Translations under genes and position numbers: made by a program | Notes under the pieces: generated by a model | Seen by the model: the letters and a program-made list of their open reading frames with translations, nothing else | Told to the model about the DNA's origin: nothing | Database searches by the model: none | Shown here: piece by piece, positions 36,501 through 49,720 of the stretch | Numbering within the stretch: the first letter of the stretch is position 1 | Layout of the letters: each line of letters starts with the position of its first letter | Source: Mytilus californianus | Lineage: Eukaryota; Mollusca; Bivalvia; Mytilida; Mytilidae | DNA length: 64,000 nucleotides | Direction of reading: 5' to 3' | NCBI RefSeq assembly: GCF_021869535.1 | Contig: NW_026262690.1 | Coordinates: forward strand, 64,488,995 to 64,552,994

Positions 36501-39500
36501 GACATGGCTCAAATGAAAGGTAATAACTTAGGAAAGGCCCCACTGGAAGGTTTTTTTTGGGAGTTAGGCCCATTCGGTATTTGTAGATTTTCAAAGTTGT
36601 TGTTATAGAAAAAAATACGTCTCCACCTTACACTCTTTCGGTAAGCCTCGCCAGCTTCGTACGGCAAAGTTCGCTACAGGACATGGCTCAAATGAAAAGT
36701 AATAACTTAGGAAAGGGCCCACTGGAAGGTTTTTTTGGGAGTTAGGCCCATTCGGTATTTGTAGATTTTCAAAGTTGTTGTTATAGAAAAAAATACGTCT
36801 CCACCTTACACTCTTTCGGTAAGCCTCGCCAGCTTCGTACGGCAAAGTTCGCTACCGGACATGGCTCAAATGAAAGGTAATAACTTAGGAAAGGCCCCAC
36901 TGGAAGGTTTTTTTGGGAGTTAGGCCCATTCGGTATTTGTAGATTTTCAAAGTTGTTGTTATAGAAAAAAATACGTCTCCACCTTACACTCTTTCGGTAA
37001 GCCTCGCCAGCTTCGTACGGCAAAGTTCGCTACAGGACATGGCTCAAATGAAAGGTAATAACTTAGGAAAGGCCCCACTGGAAGGTTTTTTTTGGGAGTT
37101 AGGCCCATTCGGTATTTGTAGATTTTCAAAGTTGTTGTTATAGAAAAAAATACGTCTCCACCTTACACTCTTTCGGTAAGCCTCGCCAGCTTCGTACGGC
37201 AAAGTTCGCTATAGGACATGGCTCAAATGAAAAGTAATAACTTAGGAAAGGGCCCACTGGAAGGTTTTTTTGGGAGTTAGGCCCATTCGGTATTTGTAGA
37301 TTTTCAAAGTTGTTGTTATAGAAAAAAATACGTCTCCACCTTACACTCTTTCGGTAAGCCTCGCCAGCTTCGTACGGCAAAGTTCGCTACCGGACATGGC
37401 TCAAATGAAAGGTAATAACTTAGGAAAGGCCCCACTGGAAGGTTTTTTTTGGGAGTTAGGCCCATTCGCTATTTGAAGATTTTCAAAGTTGTTGTTATAG
37501 AAAAAAATACGTCTCCACCTTACACTCTTTCGGTAAGCCTCGCCAGCTTCGTACGGCAAAGTTCGCTACAGGACATGGCTCAAATGAAAAGTAATAACTT
37601 AGGAAAGGGCCCACTGGAAGGTTTTTTTGGGAGTTAGGCCCATTCGGTATTTGTAGATTTTCAAAGTTGTTGTTATAGAAAAAAATACGTCTCCACCTTA
37701 CACTCTTTCGGTAAGCCTCGCCAGCTTCGTACGGCAAAGTTCGCTACCGGACATGGCTCAAATGAAAGGTAATAACTTAGGAAAGGCCCCACTGGAAGGT
37801 TTTTTTTGGGAGTTAGGCCCATTCGGTATTTGTAGATTTTCAAAGTTGTTGTTATAGAAAAAAATACGTCTCCACCTTACACTCTTTCGGTAAGCCTCGC
37901 CAGCTTCGTACGGCAAAGTTCGCTACAGGACATGGCTCAAATGAAAAGTAATAACTTAGGAAAGGGCCCACTGGAAGGTTTTTTTGGGAGTTAGGCCCAT
38001 TCGGTATTTGTAGATTTTCAAAGTTGTTGTTATAGAAAAAAATACGTCTCCACCTTACACTCTTTCGGTAAGCCTCGCCAGCTTCGTACGGCAAAGTTCG
38101 CTACCGGACATGGCTCAAATGAAAGGTAATAACTTAGGAAAGGCCCCACTGGAAGGTTTTTTTGGGAGTTAGGCCCATTCGGTATTTGTAGATTTTCAAA
38201 GTTGTTGTTATAGAAAAAAATACGTCTCCACCTTACACTCTTTCGGTAAGCCTCGCCAGCTTCGTACGGCAAAGTTCGCTACCGGACATGGCTCAAATGA
38301 AAGGTAATAACTTAGGAAAGGCCCCACTGGAAGGTTTTTTTTGGGAGTTAGGCCCATTCGGTATTTGTAGATTTTCAAAGTTGTTGTTATAGAAAAAAAT
38401 ACGTCTCCACCTTACACTCTTTCGGTAAGCCTCGCCAGCTTCGTACGGCAAAGTTCGCTACAGGACATGGCTCAAATGAAAAGTAATAACTTAGGAAAGG
38501 GCCCACTGGAAGGTTTTTTTGGGAGTTAGGCCCATTCGGTATTTGTAGATTTTCAAAGTTGTTGTTATAGAAAAAAATACGTCTCCACCTTACACTCTTT
38601 CGGTAAGCCTCGCCAGCTTCGTACGGCAAAGTTCGCTACCGGACATGGCTCAAATGAAAGGTAATAACTTAGGAAAGGTCCCACTGGAAGGTTTTTTTGG
38701 GAGTTAGGCCCATTCGGTATTTGAAGATTTTCAAAGTTGTTGTTATAGAAAAAAATACGTCTCCACCTTACACTCTTTCGGTAAGCCTCGCCAGCTTCGT
38801 ACGGCAAAGTTCGCTACAGGACATGGCTCAAATGAAAAGTAATAACTTAGGAAAGGGCCCACTGGAAGGTTTTTTTGGGAGTTAGGCCCATTCGGTATTT
38901 GTAGATTTTCAAAGTTGTTGTTATAGAAAAAAATACGTCTCCACCTTACACTCTTTCGGTAAGCCTCGCCAGCTTCGTACGGCAAAGTTCGCTACCGGAC
39001 ATGGCTCAAATGAAAGGTAATAACTTAGGAAAGGCCCCACTGGAAGGTTTTTTTTGGGAGTTAGGCCCATTCGGTATTTGTAGATTTTCAAAGTTGTTGT
39101 TATAGAAAAAAATACGTCTCCACCTTACACTCTTTCGGTAAGCCTCGCCAGCTTCGTACGGCAAAGTTCGCTACAGGACATGGCTCAAATGAAAAGTAAT
39201 AACTTAGGAAAGGGCCCACTGGAAGGTTTTTTTGGGAGTTAGGCCCATTCGGTATTTGTAGATTTTCAAAGTTGTTGTTATAGAAAAAAATACGTCTCCA
39301 CCTTACACTCTTTCGGTAAGCCTCGCCAGCTTCGTACGGCAAAGTTCGCTACCGGACATGGCTCAAATGAAAGGTAATAACTTAGGAAAGGCCCCACTGG
39401 AAGGTTTTTTTTGGGAGTTAGGCCCATTCGGTATTTGTAGATTTTCAAAGTTGTTGTTATAGAAAAAAATACGTCTCCACCTTACACTCTTTCGGTAAGC

Positions 39501-41418
39501 CTCGCCAGCTTCGTACGGCAAAGTTCGCTATAGGACATGGCTCAAATGAAAAGTAATAACTTAGGAAAGGGCCCACTGGAAGGTTTTTTTGGGAGTTAGG
39601 CCCATTCGGTATTTGTAGATTTTCAAAGTTGTTGTTATAGAAAAAAATACGTCTCCACCTTACACTCTTTCGGTAAGCCTCGCCAGCTTCGTACGGCAAA
39701 GTTCGCTACCGGACATGGCTCAAATGAAAGGTAATAACTTAGGAAAGGCCCCACTGGAAGGTTTTTTTTGGGAGTTAGGCCCATTCGGTATTTGAAGATT
39801 TTCAAAGTTGTTGTTATAGAAAAAAATACGTCTCCACCTTACACTCTTTCGGTAAGCCTCGCCAGCTTCGTACGGCAAAGTTCGCTACAGGACATGGCTC
39901 AAATGAAAAGTAATAACTTAGGAAAGGGCCCACTGGAAGGTTTTTTTGGGAGTTAGGCCCATTCGGTATTTGTAGATTTTCAAAGTTGTTGTTATAGAAA
40001 AAAATACGTCTCCACCTTACACTCTTTCGGTAAGCCTCGCCAGCTTCGTACGGCAAAGTTCGCTACCGGACATGGCTCAAATGAAAGGTAATAACTTAGG
40101 AAAGGCCCCACTGGAAGGTTTTTTTTGGGAGTTAGGCCCATTCGGTATTTGTAGATTTTCAAAGTTGTTGTTATAGAAAAAAATACGTCTCCACCTTACA
40201 CTCTTTCGGTAAGCCTCGCCAGCTTCGTACGGCAAAGTTCGCTACAGGACATGGCTCAAATGAAAAGTAATAACTTAGGAAAGGGCCCACTGGAAGGTTT
40301 TTTTGGGAGTTAGGCCCATTCGGTATTTGTAGATTTTCAAAGTTGTTGTTATAGAAAAAAATACGTCTCCACCTTACACTCTTTCGGTAAGCCTCGCCAG
40401 CTTCGTACGGCAAAGTTCGCTACCGGACATGGCTCAAATGAAAGGTAATAACTTAGGAAAGGCCCCACTGGAAGGTTTTTTTGGGAGTTAGGCCCATTCG
40501 GTATTTGTAGATTTTCAAAGTTGTTGTTATAGAAAAAAATACGTCTCCACCTTACACTCTTTCGGTAAGCCTCGCCAGCTTCGTACGGCAAAGTTCGCTA
40601 CCGGACATGGCTCAAATGAAAGGTAATAACTTAGGAAAGGCCCCACTGGAAGGTTTTTTTTGGGAGTTAGGCCCATTCGGTATTTGTAGATTTTCAAAGT
40701 TGTTGTTATAGAAAAAAATACGTCTCCACCTTACACTCTTTCGGTAAGCCTCGCCAGCTTCGTACGGCAAAGTTCGCTACAGGACATGGCTCAAATGAAA
40801 AGTAATAACTTAGGAAAAGGCCCACTGGAAGGTTTTTTTGGGAGTTAGGCCCATTCGGTATTTGTAGATTTTCAAAGTTGTTGTTATAGAAAAAAATACG
40901 TCTCCACCTTACACTCTTTCGGTAAGCCTCGCCAGCTTCGTACGGCAAAGTTCGCTACCGGACATGGCTCAAATGAAAGGTAATAACTTAGGAAAGGCCC
41001 CACTGGAAGGTTTTTTTGGGAGTTAGGCCCATTCGGTATTTGAAGATTTTCAAAGTTGTTGTTATAGAAAAAAATACGTCTCCACCTTACACTCTTTCGG
41101 TAAGCCTCGCCAGCTTCGTACGGCAAAGTTCGCTACAGGACATGGCTCAAATGAAAAGTAATAACTTAGGAAAGGGCCCACTGGAAGGTTTTTTTGGGAG
41201 TTAGGCCCATTCGGTATTTGTAGATTTTCAAAGTTGTTGTTATAGAAAAAAATACGTCTCCACCTTACACTCTTTCGGTAAGCCTCGCCAGCTTCGTACG
41301 GCAAAGTTCGCTACCGGACATGGCTCAAATGAAAGGTAATAACTTAGGAAAGGCCCCACTGGAAGGTTTTTTTTGGGAGTTAGGCCCATTCGGTATTTGT
41401 AGATTTTCAAAGTTGTTG

Positions 41419-44400
41419 TTATAGAAAAAAATACGTCTCCACATTACACTCTTTCGGTAAGCCTCGCCAGCTTCGTACGGCAAAGTTCGCTACAGGACAT
41501 GGCTCAAATGAAAAGTAATAACTTAGGAAAGGGCCCACTGGAAGGTTTTTTTGGGAGTTAGGCCCATTCGGTATTTGTAGATTTTCAAAGTTGTTGTTAT
41601 AGAAAAAAATACGTCTCCACCTTACACTCTTTCGGTAAGCCTCGCCAGCTTCGTACGGCAAAGTTCGCTACCGGACATGGCTCAAATGAAAGGTAATAAC
41701 TTAGGAAAGGCCCCACTGGAAGGTTTTTTTGGGAGTTAGGCCCATTCGGTATTTGTAGATTTTCAAAGTTGTTGTTATAGAAAAAAATACGTCTCCACCT
41801 TACACTCTTTCGGTAAGCCTCGCCAGCTTCGTACGGCAAAGTTCGCTACCGGACATGGCTCAAATGAAAGGTAATAACTTAGGAAAGGCCCCACTGGAAG
41901 GTTTTTTTTGGGAGTTAGGCCCATTCGGTATTTGTAGATTTTCAAAGTTGTTGTTATAGAAAAAAATACGTCTCCACCTTACACTCTTTCGGTAAGCCTC
42001 GCCAGCTTCGTACGGCAAAGTTCGCTACAGGACATGGCTCAAATGAAAAGTAATAACTTAGGAAAGGGCCCACTGGAAGGTTTTTTTGGGAGTTAGGCCC
42101 ATTCGGTATTTGTAGATTTTCAAAGTTGTTGTTATAGAAAAAAATACGTCTCCACCTTACACTCTTTCGGTAAGCCTCGCCAGCTTCGTACGGCAAAGTT
42201 CGCTACCGGACATGGCTCAAATGAAAGGTAATAACTTAGGAAAGGCCCCACTGGAAGGTTTTTTTGGGAGTTAGGCCCATTCGGTATTTGTAGATTTTCA
42301 AAGTTGTTGTTATAGAAAAAAATACGTCTCCACCTTACACTCTTTCGGTAAGCCTCGCCAGCTTCGTACGGCAAAGTTCGCTACCGGACATGGCTCAAAT
42401 GAAAGGTAATAACTTAGGAAAGGCCCCACTGGAAGGTTTTTTTTGGGAGTTAGGCCCATTCGGTATTTGTAGATTTTCAAAGTTGTTGTTATAGAAAAAA
42501 ATACGTCTCCACCTTACACTCTTTCGGTAAGCCTCGCCAGCTTCGTACGGCAAAGTTCGCTACAGGACATGGCTCAAATGAAAAGTAATAACTTAGGAAA
42601 GGGCCCACTGGAAGGTTTTTTTGGGAGTTAGGCCCATTCGGTATTTGTAGATTTTCAAAGTTGTTGTTATAGAAAAAAATACGTCTCCACCTTACACTCT
42701 TTCGGTAAGCCTCGCCAGCTTCGTACGGCAAAGTTCGCTACCGGACATGGCTCAAATGAAAGGTAATAACTTAGGAAAGGCCCCACTGGAAGGTTTTTTT
42801 GGGAGTTAGGCCCATTCGGTATTTGTAGATTTTCAAAGTTGTTGTTATAGAAAAAAATACGTCTCCACCTTACACTCTTTCGGTAAGCCTCGCCAGCTTC
42901 GTACGGCAAAGTTCGCTACCGGACATGGCTCAAATGAAAGGTAATAACTTAGGAAAGGCCCCACTGGAAGGTTTTTTTTGGGAGTTAGGCCCATTCGGTA
43001 TTTGTAGATTTTCAAAGTTGTTGTTATAGAAAAAAATACGTCTCCACCTTACACTCTTTCGGTAAGCCTCGCCAGCTTCGTACGGCAAAGTTCGCTACAG
43101 GACATGGCTCAAATGAAAAGTAATAACTTAGGAAAGGGCCCACTGGAAGGTTTTTTTGGGAGTTAGGCCCATTCGGTATTTGTAGATTTTCAAAGTTGTT
43201 GTTATAGAAAAAAATACGTCTCCACCTTACACTCTTTCGGTAAGCCTCGCCAGCTTCGTACGGCAAAGTTCGCTACCGGACATGGCTCAAATGAAAGGTA
43301 ATAACTTAGGAAAGGCCCCACTGGAAGGTTTTTTTGGGAGTTAGGCCCATTCGGTATTTGTAGATTTTCAAAGTTGTTGTTATAGAAAAAAATACGTCTC
43401 CACCTTACACTCTTTCGGTAAGCCTCGCCAGCTTCGTACGGCAAAGTTCGCTACCGGACATGGCTCAAATGAAAGGTAATAACTTAGGAAAGGCCCCACT
43501 GGAAGGTTTTTTTTGGGAGTTAGGCCCATTCGGTATTTGTAGATTTTCAAAGTTGTTGTTATAGAAAAAAATACGTCTCCACCTTACACTCTTTCGGTAA
43601 GCCTCGCCAGCTTCGTACGGCAAAGTTCGCTACAGGACATGGCTCAAATGAAAAGTAATAACTTAGGAAAGGGCCCACTGGAAGGTTTTTTTGGGAGTTA
43701 GGCCCATTCGGTATTTGTAGATTTTCAAAGTTGTTGTTATAGAAAAAAATACGTCTCCACCTTACACTCTTTCGGTAAGCCTCGCCAGCTTCGTACGGCA
43801 AAGTTCGCTACCGGACATGGCTCAAATGAAAGGTAATAACTTAGGAAAGGCCCCACTGGAAGGTTTTTTTGGGAGTTAGGCCCATTCGGTATTTGAAGAT
43901 TTTCAAAGTTGTTGTTATAGAAAAAAATACGTCTCCACCTTACACTCTTTCGGTAAGCCTCGCCAGCTTCGTACGGCAAAGTTCGCTACAGGACATGGCT
44001 CAAATGAAAAGTAATAACTTAGGAAAGGGCCCACTGGAAGGTTTTTTTGGGAGTTAGGCCCATTCGGTATTTGTAGATTTTCAAAGTTGTTGTTATAGAA
44101 AAAAATACGTCTCCACCTTACACTCTTTCGGTAAGCCTCGCCAGCTTCGTACGGCAAAGTTCGCTACCGGACATGGCTCAAATGAAAGGTAATAACTTAG
44201 GAAAGGCCCCACTGGAAGGTTTTTTTTGGGAGTTAGGCCCATTCGGTATTTGTAGATTTTCAAAGTTGTTGTTATAGAAAAAAATACGTCTCCACCTTAC
44301 ACTCTTTCGGTAAGCCTCGCCAGCTTCGTACGGCAAAGTTCGCTACAGGACATGGCTCAAATGAAAAGTAATAACTTAGGAAAGGGCCCACTGGAAGGTT

Positions 44401-47400
44401 TTTTTGGGAGTTAGGCCCATTCGGTATTTGTAGATTTTCAAAGTTGTTGTTATAGAAAAAAATACGTCTCCACCTTACACTCTTTCGGTAAGCCTCGCCA
44501 GCTTCGTACGGCAAAGTTCGCTACCGGACATGGCTCAAATGAAAGGTAATAACTTAGGAAAGGCCCCACTGGAAGGTTTTTTTGGGAGTTAGGCCCATTC
44601 GGTATTTGTAGATTTTCAAAGTTGTTGTTATAGAAAAAAATACGTCTCCACCTTACACTCTTTCGGTAAGCCTCGCCAGCTTCGTACGGCAAAGTTCGCT
44701 ACCGGACATGGCTCAAATGAAAGGTAATAACTTAGGAAAGGCCCCACTGGAAGGTTTTTTTTGGGAGTTAGGCCCATTCGGTATTTGTAGATTTTCAAAG
44801 TTGTTGTTATAGAAAAAAATACGTCTCCACCTTACACTCTTTCGGTAAGCCTCGCCAGCTTCGTACGGCAAAGTTCGCTACAGGACATGGCTCAAATGAA
44901 AAGTAATAACTTAGGAAAGGGCCCACTGGAAGGTTTTTTTGGGAGTTAGGCCCATTCGGTATTTGTAGATTTTCAAAGTTGTTGTTATAGAAAAAAATAC
45001 GTCTCCACCTTACACTCTTTCGGTAAGCCTCGCCAGCTTCGTACGGCAAAGTTCGCTACCGGACATGGCTCAAATGAAAGGTAATAACTTAGGAAAGGCC
45101 CCACTGGAAGGTTTTTTTGGGAGTTAGGCCCATTCGGTATTTGTAGATTTTCAAAGTTGTTGTTATAGAAAAAAATACGTCTCCACCTTACACTCTTTCG
45201 GTAAGCCTCGCCAGCTTCGTACGGCAAAGTTCGCTACCGGACATGGCTCAAATGAAAGGTAATAACTTAGGAAAGGCCCCACTGGAAGGTTTTTTTTGGG
45301 AGTTAGGCCCATTCGGTATTTGTAGATTTTCAAAGTTGTTGTTATAGAAAAAAATACGTCTCCACCTTACACTCTTTCGGTAAGCCTCGCCAGCTTCGTA
45401 CGGCAAAGTTCGCTACAGGACATGGCTCAAATGAAAAGTAATAACTTAGGAAAGGGCCCACTGGAAGGTTTTTTTGGGAGTTAGGCCCATTCGGTATTTG
45501 TAGATTTTCAAAGTTGTTGTTATAGAAAAAAATACGTCTCCACCTTACACTCTTTCGGTAAGCCTCGCCAGCTTCGTACGGCAAAGTTCGCTACCGGACA
45601 TGGCTCAAATGAAAGGTAATAACTTAGGAAAGGCCCCACTGGAAGGTTTTTTTGGGAGTTAGGCCCATTCGGTATTTGTAGATTTTCAAAGTTGTTGTTA
45701 TAGAAAAAAATACGTCTCCACCTTACACTCTTTCGGTAAGCCTCGCCAGCTTCGTACGGCAAAGTTCGCTACAGGACATGGCTCAAATGAAAAGTAATAA
45801 CTTAGGAAAGGGCCCACTGGAAGGTTTTTTTGGGAGTTAGGCCCATTCGGTATTTGTAGATTTTCAAAGTTGTTGTTATAGAAAAAAATACGTCTCCACC
45901 TTACACTCTTTCGGTAAGCCTCGCCAGCTTCGTACGGCAAAGTTCGCTACCGGACATGGCTCAAATGAAAGGTAATAACTTAGGAAAGGCCCCACTGGAA
46001 GGTTTTTTTGGGAGTTAGGCCCATTCGGTATTTGTAGATTTTCAAAGTTGTTGTTATAGAAAAAAATACGTCTCCACCTTACACTCTTTCGGTAAGCCTC
46101 GCCAGCTTCGTACGGCAAAGTTCGCTACCGGACATGGCTCAAATGAAAGGTAATAACTTAGGAAAGGCCCCACTGGAAGGTTTTTTTTGGGAGTTAGGCC
46201 CATTCGGTATTTGTAGATTTTCAAAGTTGTTGTTATAGAAAAAAATACGTCTCCACCTTACACTCTTTCGGTAAGCCTCGCCAGCTTCGTACGGCAAAGT
46301 TCGCTACAGGACATGGCTCAAATGAAAAGTAATAACTTAGGAAAGGGCCCACTGGAAGGTTTTTTTGGGAGTTAGGCCCATTCGGTATTTGTAGATTTTC
46401 AAAGTTGTTGTTATAGAAAAAAATACGTCTCCACCTTACACTCTTTCGGTAAGCCTCGCCAGCTTCGTACGGCAAAGTTCGCTACCGGACATGGCTCAAA
46501 TGAAAGGTAATAACTTAGGAAAGGCCCCACTGGAAGGTTTTTTTGGGAGTTAGGCCCATTCGGTATTTGTAGATTTTCAAAGTTGTTGTTATAGAAAAAA
46601 ATACGTCTCCACCTTACACTCTTTCGGTAAGCCTCGCCAGCTTCGTACGGCAAAGTTCGCTACCGGACATGGCTCAAATGAAAGGTAATAACTTAGGAAA
46701 GGCCCCACTGGAAGGTTTTTTTTGGGAGTTAGGCCCATTCGGTATTTGTAGATTTTCAAAGTTGTTGTTATAGAAAAAAATACGTCTCCACCTTACACTC
46801 TTTCGGTAAGCCTCGCCAGCTTCGTACGGCAAAGTTCGCTACAGGACATGGCTCAAATGAAAAGTAATAACTTAGGAAAGGGCCCACTGGAAGGTTTTTT
46901 TGGGAGTTAGGCCCATTCGGTATTTGTAGATTTTCAAAGTTGTTGTTATAGAAAAAAATACGTCTCCACCTTACACTCTTTCGGTAAGCCTCGCCAGCTT
47001 CGTACGGCAAAGTTCGCTACCGGACATGGCTCAAATGAAAGGTAATAACTTAGGAAAGGCCCCACTGGAAGGTTTTTTTGGGAGTTAGGCCCATTCGGTA
47101 TTTGTAGATTTTCAAAGTTGTTGTTATAGAAAAAAATACGTCTCCACCTTACACTCTTTCGGTAAGCCTCGCCAGCTTCGTACGGCAAAGTTCGCTACCG
47201 GACATGGCTCAAATGAAAGGTAATAACTTAGGAAAGGCCCCACTGGAAGGTTTTTTTTGGGAGTTAGGCCCATTCGGTATTTGTAGATTTTCAAAGTTGT
47301 TGTTATAGAAAAAAATACGTCTCCACCTTACACTCTTTCGGTAAGCCTCGCCAGCTTCGTACGGCAAAGTTCGCTACAGGACATGGCTCAAATGAAAAGT

Positions 47401-47838
47401 AATAACTTAGGAAAGGGCCCACTGGAAGGTTTTTTTGGGAGTTAGGCCCATTCGGTATTTGTAGATTTTCAAAGTTGTTGTTATAGAAAAAAATACGTCT
47501 CCACCTTACACTCTTTCGGTAAGCCTCGCCAGCTTCGTACGGCAAAGTTCGCTACCGGACATGGCTCAAATGAAAGGTAATAACTTAGGAAAGGCCCCAC
47601 TGGAAGGTTTTTTTGGGAGTTAGGCCCATTCGGTATTTGTAGATTTTCAAAGTTGTTGTTATAGAAAAAAATACGTCTCCACCTTACACTCTTTCGGTAA
47701 GCCTCGTCAGCTTCGTACGGCAAAGTTCGCTACCGGACATGGCTCAAATGAAAGGTAATAACTTAGGAAAGGCCCCACTGGAAGGTTTTTTTTGGGAGTT
47801 AGGCCCATTCGGTATTTGTAGATTTTCAAAGTTGTTGT
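41419..47838 (-). repeat. Trimeric higher-order repeat of 535 bp
   Basis: Three monomer classes follow one another (178 + 178 + 179 bp), and the set repeats at 41,419, 41,954, 42,489, 43,024 and 43,559, then 44,272, 44,807 and 45,342, then 46,233, 46,768, 47,303 and 47,838. Two places carry an extra dimer (356 bp), near 43,737-44,093 and 45,520-45,876. Between about 35,350 and 40,170 a 357-bp dimer of the first and third classes is common instead. Confidence 0.9.
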
Positions 47839-48027
47839 TATAGAAAAAAATACGTCTCCACCTTACACTCTTTCGGTAAGCCTCGCCAGCTTCGTACGGC
47901 AAAGTTCGCTACAGGACATGGCTCAAATGAAAAGTAATAACTTAGGAAAGGGCCCACTGGAAGGTTTTTTTGGGAGTTAGGCCCATTCGGTATTTGTAGA
48001 TTTTCAAAGTTGTTGTTATAGAAAAAA

Positions 48028-48215
48028 AGACGCTTGGTCACCACATGGGTTCAAAGTTGTCCCTATACGTACTTTTCGTATTAACTACACATGCTTTCGG
48101 TACTCCTCGGCAACTCCCTACGGCAAAGTTCCGAACCAGACCTAGCTCATTTTAAAGGTGTTGACCTAGGTTATTCCCCGCTTAAATATTTGTCTGGGAT
48201 CCGGGCCCGTTTAAC
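48028..48215 (-). repeat. Decayed right-edge monomer of array 2
   Basis: The last regular monomer stops inside its A-rich tract at about 48,028. A diverged copy follows, with GGGTTCAAAGTTGT, GCTTTCGGTACTCCTCGGC, CCCTACGGCAAAGTTCC, CTAGCTCATTTTAAAGGT and TTCCCCGCTTAAATATTTG. The similarity ends by about 48,215. Confidence 0.85.
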
Positions 48216-48838
48216 CACAGTTTTAGTTATATGTCAATTATTTGTACTGGCACATTTGACAAGGAAAGTTTCAGTTTTAATTCAATGAGTTGGTAATGAT
48301 GCATGCCGTACAAAATAGTCCACGCAGGAGTTTTGTGAAAATACTTGTTCACATTAAAATATAGATAACCATTACAAGTATATCAAAATGTTTTCATTTC
48401 ATATGTACAAAAAAAAATATTAAAAATGATTTCAGCGAAAATACTTGATATTTGAGGATGCCGAGTTTATGGAAAGCATGTATGTAACTTTTCTATCGTG
48501 CATTGCATCTTGTTTATTCATTCCAAATTGGTTTGAATTATATATATAATACGATTCCTTACAACTGCCAACAAAAAAGTGACTGCTATCATTATTGGTA
48601 TTTAGAACGGACTGAAATCCTTTGAGAATGACTACAAGCCGTGAAATTGTCAAATTCCGCTGTTGAATTACATTTAACTAAGATTTTGAGATATTTGGAA
48701 CGTTTGAGTCTTATACAGTTTTTTGGTTTTTAGACATATCATCAAAATTGGCTGCTGGAAAAAAGTGGCTGCTATCTTGATTGGCTGCTAAAAGTGGCTG
48801 CCAGCTTGAGTCTAGTACTGTATGTAATGTTAACTGGA
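48216..48838. other. AT-rich intergenic stretch, no gene recognised
   Basis: Low-complexity AT-rich DNA. At 48,770-48,815 a GTGGCTGCYA-like motif occurs several times in short order (AAAGTGGCTGCTATC, TTGGCTGCTAA, AGTGGCTGCCAGC). No convincing coding signal on either strand. Confidence 0.6.
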
Positions 48839-49585
48839 AGAAAAACTAAGTCCATTTAAAAATAATATACGGAAAAACAGTAAATTTTTTTTTACAAAAT
48901 TTCCTTCTAGATACTAGCTTTTGATCATAAACAAGCTTCTGTCCAAGTTTGGTACAAATCCATGATAGTTTAAGAAAGTTATTAATAGTTTAGTTTGAAA
49001 ACTTTAACCACAGAGTGAATGTAATGTTAAGTGGCAAAAAAACTAAGTCCATTTATAAGTAAAATACGGATAAACAGGATTATTTTTTTAACAAAATTAA
49101 CTTTTGAATACTATCTTATGATCATAAACAAGCTTCTGTCCAAGTATGGTACAAATCCAGGATAGTTTAAGAAAGTTATTAAAATTTGAAAAAATTTAAG
49201 CACAGAGTGAATGTTATGTTAACTGGCAGAAAAACTAAGTCCATTTATGAGTAAAATACGGATAAACAGGATTTTTTTAACAAAATTTTCTTCTGGATAC
49301 TATCTTATGATTATAAACAAGCTTCTGTCCAAGGTTGGTACAAATCCAGGATAGTTTAAGAAGGTAAAAAAAATTTTAACTACAGAGTGAATGTAATGTT
49401 AACTGGCAGAAAAACTAAGTTCATTTATGAGTAAAATACGGATAAACAGGATTTTTTTTTACAAAATTTACTTCTGGATACTATCTTATGATCATAAAAA
49501 AGCCTCTGTCCAAGTTTATTAGAAATCCAGGATAGTTTAAGAAAGTTATTAAAATTTCAAAAACTTTAACCACAGAGTGAATATT
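48839..49585 (+). repeat. Four imperfect tandem copies of a 180-197-bp unit
   Basis: The unit contains AAAACTAAGTCCATTT, AATACGGATAAACAGG, TATGATCATAAACAAGCTTC, TGTCCAAGTTTGGTACAAAT and CACAGAGTGAATGTAATGTT. Copies start near 48,841, 49,038, 49,230 and 49,410, with spacings of about 197, 192 and 180 bp. The last copy leads into the GAC-rich tract. From memory this sequence is widespread in bivalve genomes; its transposon class is not assigned. Confidence 0.9.
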
Positions 49586-49587
49586 TG

Positions 49588-49720
49588 TGGACGCCGACGA
49601 CGACGCCGGACGACGACGACGACAACGCCGACGACGGAATGTAGGATCGCTATGTCTCGCTTTTGCGACAAAAGTCACAGGCTCGACAAAAATCAAAAGA
49701 AAACTTCACGACGACAAAAT
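49588..49720 (+). repeat. GAC-rich minisatellite with conserved tail
   Basis: A GACGCCGACGACG-type tract at 49,588-49,636 is followed by GGAATGTAGGATCGCTATGT and CTCGCTTTTGCGACAAAAGT. The GC-rich tract stands out from its AT-rich surroundings. The tract plus tail follows the tandem unit above as one composite repeat that I recall as common in mussels. Confidence 0.8.

Larger units (their letters stand above)
23681..48027 (-). repeat. 178-bp satellite array 2, reverse orientation (about 137 copies), higher-order organised
   Basis: The same monomer as array 1, reverse complemented, with a 178/179-bp period. Several monomer classes are visible. One has CTACAGG, GAAAAGTAAT and GAAAGGGCCCAC. A second has CTACCGG, GAAAGGTAAT and GAAAGGCCCC with T7. 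A third is like the second but with T8 (179 bp). A fourth, limited to about 24-28 kb, has TTAGGGAAGGCC and is closest to array 1. Rarer marks are GGCTGAAATG, TTTGAAGATT and CTATAGG. These classes recur in ordered sets. No gene lies inside, and the recurrent 80-codon frames on the minus strand are a by-product of the monomer. Confidence 0.98.

Noticed and set aside
28171..44057. Recurrent 62-codon plus-strand frames in array 2
   Set aside because: They arise only in monomers with the TTTGAAGATT variant, which removes a stop. They are satellite by-products.
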